Shown here one piece after another: positions 11,401 through 19,920 of a stretch of DNA of 64,000 nt. The notes below the pieces were generated by a model, which was given only the letters and a program-made list of their open reading frames with translations, had not been told where the DNA came from and ran no database searches. Positions within the stretch are counted from its first letter, which is position 1; each line of letters begins with the position of its first letter. The DNA is from Branchiostoma floridae (Eukaryota > Chordata > Leptocardii > Amphioxiformes > Branchiostomatidae): contig NC_049989.1 in the NCBI RefSeq assembly GCF_000003815.2, forward strand, positions 22,905,737-22,969,736. Reading direction: 5' to 3'. Position numbers and translations under genes: made by a program.

Positions 11401-14400
11401 TTATATTACTAGTAGGTCGTGTTTGTTGCCACCAACTATGCTGATTAGAATGGTAAATAATCCATGCACATAGCTGTATTTGTGTTCCAAAATCATTGAA
11501 TATCATTGTACATATATTCATTTATTGAGACATTACTTACAGGCCACCGGACAAGAGGTCCAACATCTTCATTTCTTTGCAGACGTAAAGAGTACATGGA
11601 GAGGATGAGCAACCGGCTGAAGTCGTTTGCGGAGCTACAGGCCGAGATCGCACTGAACGCCAAGGTCACCGGACCCGGTCAAGGTGAAAATGGCCGACCG
11701 GATCTGTCCTTTGACCCCAGCATCTTCAAGGCTAACCGTGTGGTAGGTGCCGCAGCTTAAATTGTGAATAAATGAGTGGGATGAAGGGGAAAATCGGTGA
11801 AAGAATAAGTGGTAACACTGAGTGTGTGTTTGACGTTAAGAGCGTATGCCTGTTTGTATCTGTCTGTGTGTGTGTCTGTGTGTGCGTCTATGCGTCAGTG
11901 TGTGTCTGTGTGTTTGCGTGAGTCTATGTAAGTGTGTGTGTGTTTGTATGATCTTTTGTGAGTGTGTGTGTGTGTGGGGGGCGTTTGTATGTGTGTGTGT
12001 GTGGGGGGGGGGGCGTTTGTATGTGTGTGTGTGCATGTGTGTGTGTGTGTGCGCGGGAGCGTCTGAGAGTGCGTCACAGAACACTGAATGAATGAGTGGT
12101 GAGAGAATGAGTGGGTGCGAATGTGGGCGAGAGCCAGCGAGGGAGTGAATGAACGAGGGAGGGAGTGAATGAATGAGTGAGTGGAATGGTTGGAGTAAAA
12201 AAAATGAACTCATTGCCTGACACAGCTGGAACTGCCCCAAGACGTACAGGACACCCTCAAGACAAACCCGGCCTACAGGAAACCGGAGCAGATTTCCAAG
12301 GTCAGACACGATATTCGACCTTGACCAGTCTGTTTCTTAGAATTGTATATTCAAAGTAAAACGAATGCCACAATTTTGTTTGTGAGATCATAAAACAACT
12401 TAAGTCCAATATCAATTAACTCTCATGTAGATTTATCGAAACTCTCAATCTCGATCCAAAGTCATATCTATAAACATGTCTCGTGACATTTTCCCTCCCG
12501 ACAGGCCTTGCGCGCCCTGTGCGTGGCGTCGGCGGCCTTCTCACAGCTTCCACTGCACATGCGCGAGCAGCTGGTGAAGGTGGGCTGGTATGACAGGTCA
12601 GTGAATGGATGAAAATCTAAGACTAAGTAACGTCACAGTTTTGCAAGAATGGAGCATATACTAGTATGAATCAGGGTAGAGATGGCAATCCGGCGGAATC
12701 AGCGATTCTACGTTCGATAGTGATCCTGATCTCGATCTGAGTTTCTGTCGACAGAGATCTCAACCAGGATCTCTGTCAGTGCAATCGGCGATTCTGCCAG
12801 TAGAGATCAGTGTCTCTGTGGATAAAGTTAGCCCAAGAACACAATCGAGAATAAGCCGACCGTCTGTCACCTTCCTCAGGGCAACACTCAGGCTGATTCA
12901 ACTCCTTGCAGCTAGGTGTCGCTGCTGCAACAAGAGGGATGCGGTCCCAATCGTGACTGAACTTGTATCCTCACCAGTCATCTTTGACTGAGTTCAAAGT
13001 AGCAATCATTAATTTCCCCTTTGCCTCCAATTTGGAGACCAATACATCTCACATCTCACCTTTAGACTTCACCTTAATCATCTTTCATCAAAGCAACAGG
13101 CTTTTCCAATTTGCCATTAGTTGATACCAACATGACCCAACACATCACCTTTGACCCAACATTTTCGATCTTTACCTTTGACCTAACTGACCTTTCACCC
13201 TTCGACCCCAGTTTCGAGACGAACAGGATCATCGTCCGCGAGGGCCATGACCCCACCAGCGTGTACTTCATCCTGAACGGCAAGGCGACGTCCACACGGG
13301 TGGAGACAGACCTGGTCACCGGGAAGCCTTACGTCCGGACCATGGGGTTTCTCAAGGCGGACAGCTACTTTGGTGTGAGTGAAGTTTGGTTTGGTTCTTT
13401 CTAAGATCTCCAGTAGTGATACAATATAAGCCCTCACCTGGACACCGGGAAGCCTTGCGTCCGGACCATGGGCTTTCTCAAGGCGGACAGCTACTTTGGT
13501 GTGAGTGAAGTTTGGTTTGGTTCTTTCTAAGATCTCCAGTAGTGATACAATATAAGCCTCACCTTGCCACCGGACCATGGGGTTTCTCAAGGCGGGCAGC
13601 TACTTCGGCGTGAGTGGTGAAGTTGGTTTGGTTCTTATTACTAGTATTCGGATCTGCAGTAGACAGTATAAGCCCTCTCACAGCCGTCAAATGCAAAGGC
13701 TCCGAAAACAGAAACAAAACACGTCTGGACATTGTTATGCAAATCGAAAGAATGGTCGAGACAAGGACTGTTTTCTTTCTCGAGGACTTTACCTTTGACA
13801 TATTACGTACTAGAATTCCTGTCGCCGCGATCATCACCATTTATGGATTACCATGATGACAATTCTTTATGTTAGTTCTAAAAATTCTCATCCCGTTTCC
13901 ATGGTTACAGGACCATGCCATTCTGCAGGGGGTGCCACACAACCAGACGATCGTCTGTAGTGAGAGAGTTTACCTCATAGCGGTGGAGAAAGAGGTAAGG
14001 CTGCTCGAATCATGACTGGGTTGTTCATTATTAATTTATATAGCGATGTAGAAGAGGTAAGGAGTGTTTTATGGCAAACTTTGCCATGTAAGTCAAGGTA
14101 GTTTATATCGTCTGAAAGGCGGCACCTCAAAGTTATGATACATATAATTTACTACATCACTGATAAAACAGAAACTTTCATCAATGGATTGGGCATAGAG
14201 TTCATCAAAATGCTCATTGAACCAATCACTTGTTTTGAGATTGTTATTCAGCTGTAACCAAATAAAGATGATTTTACAACATAGTGTTTTGTTTGGTCAT
14301 TTCACAGAAGGATGATTAGTTAATCACCTTCGTTCTGCACATTATTCCCTGCAGCAATTTATCGAGTCAGTGATGGACAAGAAGTCTGACCGGGAGCCGA

Positions 14401-17400
14401 AGCACATCACGTTTCTGCGCTCCGTCTACAGTTTGCAGGACTGGCCCATGGGGGCGCTGCCGCACGGGGATCACAGCGTCTGGTACTACAAGCACTTCAG
14501 GTGGGGAATCAATCAATCAATCATCTATCGATTAATCAATCGATATATCCTTTGTTTTTAACTGGAATGCCATGTCTGTCTTAGTCGCTCTGCCCAGAGG
14601 TCCAGATAGCGGGAACACGGGAAATGAATTATTACAAAAAAGAATAAAAGATAAATAAACAGATAATTGTCCAATGGCACAACATCACAGACTGTAAATT
14701 ATAATGTTTCACGTCATAAGAAATATGACGTTTCGTGGTAGATAAGATAATGTATAGAACAAAGGCTTTCCTTTCAAAGTGCAATGGGAAGAAGTTTTGT
14801 ATGGTTATGCGATATAAATAGCCACTATTTTTATACCTCTGTGACGTGTCCTCACACAGGAAAGGACAAGTGATGTGTCCGGATAGCAGTGAGTCTGAGT
14901 GGGTCTACGTCATCAAATCGGTAGGTTTACGTCATCAAATCAGTTGGGTTTACGTCTTCAAACTGGTAGTGGTAGGTTTGCTTCATCACATCGGTAGGTT
15001 TATGCCTTCAAATGGACCGATCCCAAAACCCCGCCCCCTGTTCGATCATTGTTCTATTTCGAACACCTCCGTCACAAATAGCCATTTCTGTCCTACTGGG
15101 GCAGTTTTTGACGGACGTGTTCGAAATAGAATATGGGGTTCTATCTGTTCGATATGGCGTTCGACAGGATCGGTCCATTGGTAGGTAAAGTCATCAATCA
15201 AATGGAAATTAAACAGAACAAGTTATTATAAAAAAACAAAACAAATGATATAACAGATTGAGGCAGTGTAGTAGCAATATTTGAGCTTCTCCACTCTAGC
15301 ACCCAGGGTAAATGTAATGTGAAATTTGAGCTTCTCCATTCTCATCCCCAGGGTAAATGTAAGGTTCTGAAGAAGGCCCTTCTGAGCAGGAAGCTGAACA
15401 CGCGACAGGCCAGCCTCTGGGTCAGTGCAGCGCGCCCCCTACCGTCCATCCCCAGTACTGCAGGGAGGAACGCTCTCAGGAATCACGAAGGTAACCAGAA
15501 ACCAATCTTTATTTCTGTCTAATACAGAAATAAAGTGTCACACAGAAGGCCCGACACTTACTTTATGCAGATAGAGAAACAGAAGTTCGCGTGTAAGGGA
15601 ACAGTTACTCAATCGAATGGATGTATCATGGGCATGGTCAGACCATTCAATCCACTACCTTTCATCAGTGATTTGACGATTTATAGTTTAACTTTTAAGT
15701 GGTACCAAAACTATGAATTGATGATAACTTTATCGCACAACAACTGTACAAGGTAAGAATCATGTACTGGTACATAACTAACAGTTCCATAAGGTTCATA
15801 TATAAAGGAGGTGAAGTCAAAATTTTAGATAATCCAATATGTACAAATCAAGTCAAAGTCTCCATGTGTTTCACCTGTCACCTGCTATAGGTCCGCTTTA
15901 CCGCCGACCGTCCACAGTGCCTCACCACTGCGAGGCCTCATCACACCTCATCCCGCCCAAAACCGCTCCGCCCAAAACTTCGCCCTCCGACGTCTCCTCC
16001 CCGAGAGCGTTCGTGACGGACCTGGCACGTACCACTGTGGGCAGGAGGGGGTGGCAGAATAGACTACGGCAGAGAGAGACGGGAGAGCAAATCTCAGGCC
16101 CAAGGATTACTGTGACAGGTGAGTTAACCAATGTTACAGTTACTGAATAGAGACTCATTGATGAAGGTTAGACATCCAGGTGATAATTGATACAACAAAA
16201 AGCGGTTACTCAAGGATCCTCAAGCAACTGGATATGATTTTGGAACGGTCAGAAAGGTACCAAGGCCAATGTCATCTAGCTTATATATAAGGCGGAGCAG
16301 CCTGTTCTCAATAATGCCCCATTTTCCAGGGGGTGGGGTGAAAAACAATAATTTTCCCTTCAATATAGGGGTCAAATTGTGTCATTTGGGTGAAAAACAT
16401 CAATGATCATCAAAATAGGCCTAAAGAAACACCGATTCTGATGGGAAAAATCATTTTCAAGATATGCCTCGGCATTGGTTTACTCCCACCTCAACTACAT
16501 ATGCATGAAAAGTTCTTTTTCACGTAAATAAATAACCCCCCTCTCCACAGATGAGGCGGTCCACTCCCACAGAAACCTGATCCAAGAGGAGACAGACCGT
16601 TTCCATAGCAACAGGAGGAGGAGCCAGGAGGAGGAGGAGGACCATGATGCTTTGTTCCTCCACATCCAGAGTCTGGGAGAGAAGGACATCTTCGTACGTC
16701 ATATTTAGTCTTTTTTTTGCCTGATGTTTGCTTCCGTGTTCGGAAGTTTTGTCTCCAATGCGTCGGTTCGTCAGTGTTTCTAGTTTGTATTTCTTCTTTT
16801 TCATCTCCATTAATGTCATACTATCAAGCTACCTCCATGTACTACGTAGAGAGAATCACACAAACAAGAAGTAAAGGGTAAAAGGTCATACATATAAAAG
16901 AAAAGGTCATAGATGAAACTTACAGGATTCACGCGGCTTGTTTTCTTCATCACCAATGCAGAAAAAAAAACTAAAAAATGTTGTAAATTAGTTGCAGCTG
17001 TAAACCTAAAGGGAGGACCTTAAATCCTATAAACTCAAAATATGTTTAAAAATTGTAGTTTGGCTAAAAAAATCTACAGATATGTTTCTTTAATTTCGGG
17101 ATTTTGTTATTTATCTATAACTGAGTACAGGACCCATTGAAAGTTCTATGTTGTTGTTATTTCCAGGGCCTGACCAGCATCATGCACGAGGAGACCTCGG
17201 GCTTCAGCCTGGTGTCCGAGGGCTGCGAGTGTGTCGTCATCGCCAAGGACTTCTTCCGCGATCACGTGACAGAGGAGCTCAAAAGGAGGCTCAGAATTAC
17301 AGTAAGTTATGGATATTTTGGGCATCATCAGGGTTGAAAAGGTTTATTAGGCCTAGGGAAAAAAAATTGTGTTTCCTGTTTCAGTCATGAAAAAATTAGG

Positions 17401-18099
17401 GTTGATAGGTGGGGATTATCTTTTTTTTTTTCTTGTAGTTTTTTTAGGCTAGCCAAAACTCTTGTGATATATATTACAATACAGTTGAAGAATCCAACTG
17501 AAATGCATGAGGATACTTGTCTTGCAATGTCTAACTTTAATTGTGTGCATAATAGATATATTTATCCTTCATTAGATAGGACAAGCAGTGTTTTTACTTC
17601 AGTAGGAAGCAGGCTGAATGAGAATTGCAACTGGAAGCTATGTGGCTCCACTGCAAGCCCACCCCCAAAAAAGTCTAGGGTCGGCAGGTTTTTCTACGGT
17701 AGGTAGGGAAACAGGAAACACAACATTTTCCTAGGCCTTAGCAAAGGTGGAAAAGTGTGGATATTTGGCAGGTGGGTAGGGGTCGGGAAAAGAAGGTCAA
17801 GTTCGATAATGGCCTCATAGTGGCTTTTTAATGTACTGCACCAGAATCTGTTTTTTATTTCTGGTGGTCTGGAAGTTTGAGATTATTTTCTTTAGGCCAG
17901 AGAGACAAGCTCAGCGAAAGTAAATTCAACCGTATTTTTTCTCCTCCCCCACCAGCTTCGCCCACCCCCGACAGATGATGACATCATGCGGGTTTTACAC
18001 GAACAGCACGCCTGGGAACGCTACAAGGCTGACTGCAGTGCCGTTGCCGCCCGCCAGGTGTCTCCCCTGAGACTGGTCACCCGACCACAATCAACATAG
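5430..18099 (+). CDS. CNBD2: CNBD2-like cyclic nucleotide-binding domain protein, 16 exons
   Basis: Exons: 5430-5583, 9396-9717, 10206-10287, 11037-11098, 11583-11742, 12226-12300, 12505-12596, 13212-13374, 13911-13994, 14355-14500, 14860-14920, 15352-15490, 15891-16118, 16551-16693, 17167-17301, 17956-18099. The joined frame has no stop and gives 729 aa; human CNBD2 is about 576 aa. The N-terminal third is low complexity. A basic helix ([16 protein letters not shown], about 187-203) precedes the cNMP-binding fold at about 290-410, with the beta-roll motif [19 protein letters not shown] and a phosphate-cassette region [17 protein letters not shown] second partial fold (residues 638-682, [19 protein letters not shown]) follows a long linker. 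The cassette has GD where active folds usually have GE and lacks the usual phosphate-binding Arg, so ligand binding may be altered. The mouse homologue (CRIS) is a cAMP-binding protein needed for sperm function. The start is the first ATG before a clean GTAAGT donor. The identity is by motif and exon logic, not by alignment. Confidence 0.88.
6181..6280. other. Assembly gap (100 N)
   Basis: Exactly 100 undetermined bases lie inside intron 1 of the CNBD2-like gene, the usual convention for a gap of unknown size. The sequence just before it (TTAGCCTGGCTAAC at 6139-6152, then AATAATAATA) is palindromic or microsatellite-like, which may explain the break. Confidence 0.99.
6343..6603. mobile_element. 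Foldback MITE with TTATACCCCCCTCACAT ends, nested in a longer palindrome
   Basis: The core (6374-6572) starts TTATACCCCCCTCACAT and ends with the reverse complement. Its arms continue with GGCGAAAATCG and CGGACGRCGAGTC. Outside the core the inverted repeat continues: GATGGTGTTT and GTGTGGTGGGTT on the left (6343-6372) match 6574-6603 in reverse, and weaker pairing extends to about 6311 and 6635. The same core family recurs at 59463-59657. There is no coding capacity, and I could not fix the target duplication. Confidence 0.75.
6644..9395. other. Remainder of CNBD2 intron 1
   Basis: This is an AT-rich intron with no gene I can support. A near-perfect 14-bp hairpin (AGGCTTACGTGATT with its complement) sits at 7370-7403. 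Nothing else stands out before the acceptor at 9394-9395. Confidence 0.6.
9787..10046 (+). repeat. Polypyrimidine (CT-rich) tract in CNBD2 intron 2
   Basis: About 260 bases are almost entirely C and T (TCTCTCCGTCTCTC, CTCTTTCTCT and variants). Open frames read through it on both strands are composition artefacts. Such tracts can form triplex DNA or act as polypyrimidine splicing signals; neither is shown here. Confidence 0.8.
10288..10488 (+). repeat. Minisatellite derived from the CNBD2 exon 3 donor junction
   Basis: About six or seven units near 28 bp (pattern CACTCTCAGATACACACTCC plus GGAACACATC) follow the exon 3 donor at 10287/10288. The unit resembles the exon end itself, where CACTCACGGATACAGACTCC is followed by GGAGCAG and GTGAGTACATC. 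The last unit restores GGAGTAG followed by GTGAGT, a second complete donor at 10483. The exon 3 frame stays open through the whole array and stops only at that TAG. Confidence 0.8.
10623..10691. mobile_element. Short TAGCCTG-ended foldback element (copy A)
   Basis: TAGCCTTGTATCCGGCCG and AATACGGCTGGATACC are the arms of a near-perfect hairpin with an 8-base loop, about 69 bp in all. It ends directly against the telomere-like array at 10692. The same terminal sequence recurs in copies at 35453, 36541 and 39682. No target duplication is visible here, perhaps because the repeat array replaced the right flank. Confidence 0.7.
10692..10912. repeat. Interstitial telomeric repeat, (CCCTAA)n
   Basis: About 36 units of CCCTAA (TTAGGG on the other strand) fill this stretch, with a few CTCTAA and CCCTGA variants. 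TTAGGG is the canonical metazoan telomere unit. The array sits in intron 3 of an active-looking gene, so it is interstitial and not a chromosome end. The long Gly-Leu and Arg-Val frames it creates are artefacts. Confidence 0.93.
11308..11391. repeat. 21-bp tandem repeat, about 4 units
   Basis: The unit GACGTGCCCTAACTTGA repeats about four times with a 21-bp period in CNBD2 intron 4, with GGCGTG and AAACGTG variants. Its CCCTAACTT resembles the telomeric unit nearby, but the period differs. Confidence 0.75.
11850..12052. repeat. (TG)n-rich microsatellite with G-runs
   Basis: Long alternating TG stretches are interrupted by TCTG and by runs of G (to nine at 12003-12012). It lies in CNBD2 intron 5. 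Alternating purine-pyrimidine DNA can adopt a left-handed form. The reading frames through it are artefacts. Confidence 0.85.
12083..12184. repeat. GAATGAGT / GGGAGTGAATGA simple repeat
   Basis: Degenerate repeats of GAATGAATGAGTG and CGAGGGAGGGAGTGAATGA lie just upstream of CNBD2 exon 6 (acceptor at 12225). They are probably expansion products continuous with the TG array upstream. Confidence 0.7.
13375..13660 (+). repeat. Tandem copies of the CNBD2 exon 8 end with its donor
   Basis: The last part of exon 8 (13321-13374) plus about 70 bp of intron is repeated. A second copy begins at 13447, a period of 126 bp, and a truncated third at 13571, 109 bp later. Each copy carries GTGAGT after a TAC TTT GGT-like exon end: donors at 13375, 13501 and 13610. 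Only the first is in frame with the upstream exon, because the intron after it has TAA within ten codons. The downstream copies look like decoys or relics. Confidence 0.88.
14921..15008 (+). repeat. Degenerate copies of the CNBD2 exon 11 donor junction
   Basis: The exon 11 end TACGTCATCAAATCG followed by GTAGGTTTACG is followed by three decaying copies: TACGTCATCAAATCAG, TACGTCTTCAAACTGG and CTTCATCACATCGGTAGG. At least one downstream copy keeps a GTAGGT donor-like site. Confidence 0.65.
15011..15179. mobile_element. Foldback MITE with AATGGACCGATCC ends
   Basis: AATGGACCGATCC at the left pairs with GGATCGGTCCATT at the right. Inside, TTCTATTTCGAACAC pairs with GTGTTCGAAATAGAA. It is about 169 bp with no coding capacity, inserted in CNBD2 intron 11 beside the junction-derived repeats. 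Confidence 0.7.
15283..15366 (+). repeat. Duplicated CNBD2 exon 12 acceptor junction
   Basis: The segment TTTGAGCTTCTCCACTCTAG, then CACCCAG and GGTAAATGTAA, occurs once about 45 bp upstream of the true junction at 15351/15352 and again at it with small changes. Both copies carry a CCAG acceptor followed by the first bases of exon 12. Confidence 0.75.
17349..17738. mobile_element. MITE with AGGCCTAGG ends
   Basis: The left end AGGCCTAGGGAAAA and TTGTGTTTCCTGTTTC match the right end GAAACAGGAAACACAA and TTTTCCTAGGCCT in inverted order. The element is about 390 bp in CNBD2 intron 15. Its interior holds further inverted similarity (TTAGGGTTGATAGG against CCTGCCGACCCTAG) but no transposase frame. 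Confidence 0.7.
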
Positions 18100-18562
18100 A
18101 ATATATTCTCAGCAAAAGCAACATTCCAAATCAATATTATGACATAGTCTTTCATGTAATTCAACAACAAAAAAACATTTTGCAAAAAATTTTAAAGTAG
18201 TACATGTAAATATGATGGTTATAACACTACTTCACCTTTAGTCGCGGGGTAACCTATACCCGTTGTTTTAAAAAACATCATGTCATTAACATGTCAACAA
18301 ACGGATTCATATTATACCTAAATACTCTGTTTTATAAATGGATATAGCCATGTAGGTTTCAGAACTATCAGAACTAGCGTTAAGTGTCCAAACGATAAAA
18401 AACATCTCTAGCATATAGCAATGAGATAATACACTGGGAAAACGTAACTTGTCTGTTTGTAGCATTACAGAAATGTAAGGGATACTTCTGTGCAATAACA
18501 TTTGTCTTATTTACATATACAATGTACAAATGTAAAAAATAATAACTAAAATGATTATAGAC

Positions 18563-18568
18563 AATAAA
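18563..18568 (+). terminator. Candidate poly(A) signal for the CNBD2-like gene
   Basis: AATAAA lies 464 bases after the stop codon in otherwise AT-rich sequence. It is a plausible but unconfirmed end of the transcript; no other feature is visible between the stop and the MITE at 18633. Confidence 0.25.
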
Positions 18569-18632
18569 ATGCTTGGAAATGTGAATGGCCTAACTCTGTG
18601 AATACTTACAGACCTTGTTGCTGCAGAACATA

Positions 18633-18844
18633 TACTGTAAATGCAGAAATGTTTGCGGTGGATTAATGTTCGCGGTTTTCGCGGTGACCACTTCACCGCG
18701 AATTTAAAACCACTGCGAATATTATTCTATCATGGTATGAGACTGCAGTCTATGGTGTTACCGCGAAATTAAAACCACCGCGAAAAGTCCTTTTTCCCGC
18801 TACTGCGAAATTAAATCCCCGCGAACTTAAATGCATTTACAGTA
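18633..18844. mobile_element. Foldback MITE with TACTGTAAATGCA ends (copy 1)
   Basis: TACTGTAAATGCAGAAA on the left pairs with AAATGCATTTACAGTA on the right. The interior carries several GCGGT and ACCGCGAA blocks that also pair. A second, rearranged copy of the family lies at 48016-48165. It is non-coding. Confidence 0.8.
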
Positions 18845-19185
18845 GTTACGGTTAGGGGTTGTCTCCTGTGTGGGTGTTCATGTGTCCGGACAAGTCAGAC
18901 TTTTGTACACAATTCCGTTTAAAGTAATGTAATTTCTTCTTCAATACATACATATTAGAAAATATACCTAGCAACTATGGCCAAGGAATGAAAAATAAAA
19001 GAAACTTAATACTTCTTTTACATTAATCCTCAATGTACAAGTATTAAAGTACTGCAGTCCTATTGTACATTCTGTTAGTTCGCCCATCAATAAATCTGAG
19101 GCCGACCAATAAACAAATTGCAGATGAAAAGGCACTATCAGTATTACACTTATGGTATATCTGTGAGAAGGAAATATTTCCCAAC

Positions 19186-19312
19186 CTAATGCATTGATAT
19201 CCCCAAAGGGTTAAACATGCTTGGACCCATAACATCGTAGAAGAGCGCATAACCTCCTCTAAAATAGTAAAAAGGAAGCTTGTCTGCCAATATCCAAGTT
19301 ACCAAACATGTC
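19186..19312 (-). pseudogene. Possible kelch-gene fragment cut by a mariner element
   Basis: On the minus strand the stretch before the mariner element reads TCLVTWILADKLP. It resembles MCMVTWMLAERMSS at the start of the BACK region in the neighbouring kelch protein. At DNA level TCTGCCAATATCCAAGTTAC (19284-19303) matches 21241-21260 with one change. Only about 30 bp match convincingly, so this may be a remnant of a tandem duplicate. Confidence 0.35.
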
Positions 19313-19315
19313 TTA

Positions 19316-19877
19316 CGAGGGGCATTCAATAAGTAATGTCCCTGACCCATTTCCCATAGAAGGAGATTAATGAAACTTGGCACAGTTATTAGTCTTTCTC
19401 TTCATAGGAACTACCCAGAGTTTTGCATTTCTACCATCATTTGATGTAGCTCTGGACACCGTTCTTGTAGGACATCCCAGGTTGGTCCTCCGACAGATGC
19501 CTCATCAATGGCAGAAGAGGGACGACCAGGTCTGGGAGCTGTTTCAACAGACTTCCGGCCTTGTTTGAATTCAGGATGCCAGCGTTTTACAAGGTCATAT
19601 GATGGGGCATCATCACCATAAGTTTTTTTCATTTCATCAAAAGTCCCCTTTGGTGTGCGTCCTTTCAAATATAAAAACCGGATCACTGCGCGACACTCAA
19701 CTTACTCCATTTCACACCTGACTCAGTTCAAACACCAGTAAATCAGTAACCACAATTAGTTCAGAGCTGTTTTTTGCAACATAACCCATAGAGATATGAC
19801 TCATTACACATGCAAAATTTCATTTAGATCAAACAACTGGAAGTGGGTCAGGGGCATTACTTATTGAATGCCCCTCG
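19316..19877 (-). mobile_element. Non-autonomous mariner element, copy 1
   Basis: The ends are CGAGGGGCATTCAATAAGTA in inverted orientation, flanked by TA on both sides (19314-19315 and 19878-19879). On the minus strand it encodes only the N-terminal helix-turn-helix part of a mariner transposase, with the motifs [34 protein letters not shown] and PGRPSS. The catalytic DDD domain is absent. In this copy the third codon of the usual start (MEQVEC in copy 3) is TAA. It begins 43 bp past the kelch stop codon, so it must form part of that gene's 3' UTR or terminate it. Confidence 0.9.
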
Positions 19878-19920
19878 TAAGGCTCAGGTTGTCTGACAGA
19901 AACTGTACACAAAGTTAACC

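Noticed and set aside
11836-12309. 157-codon His/Thr-rich minus-strand frame
   Set aside because: It is a translation of the TG repeat and overlaps CNBD2 exon 6 on the other strand.
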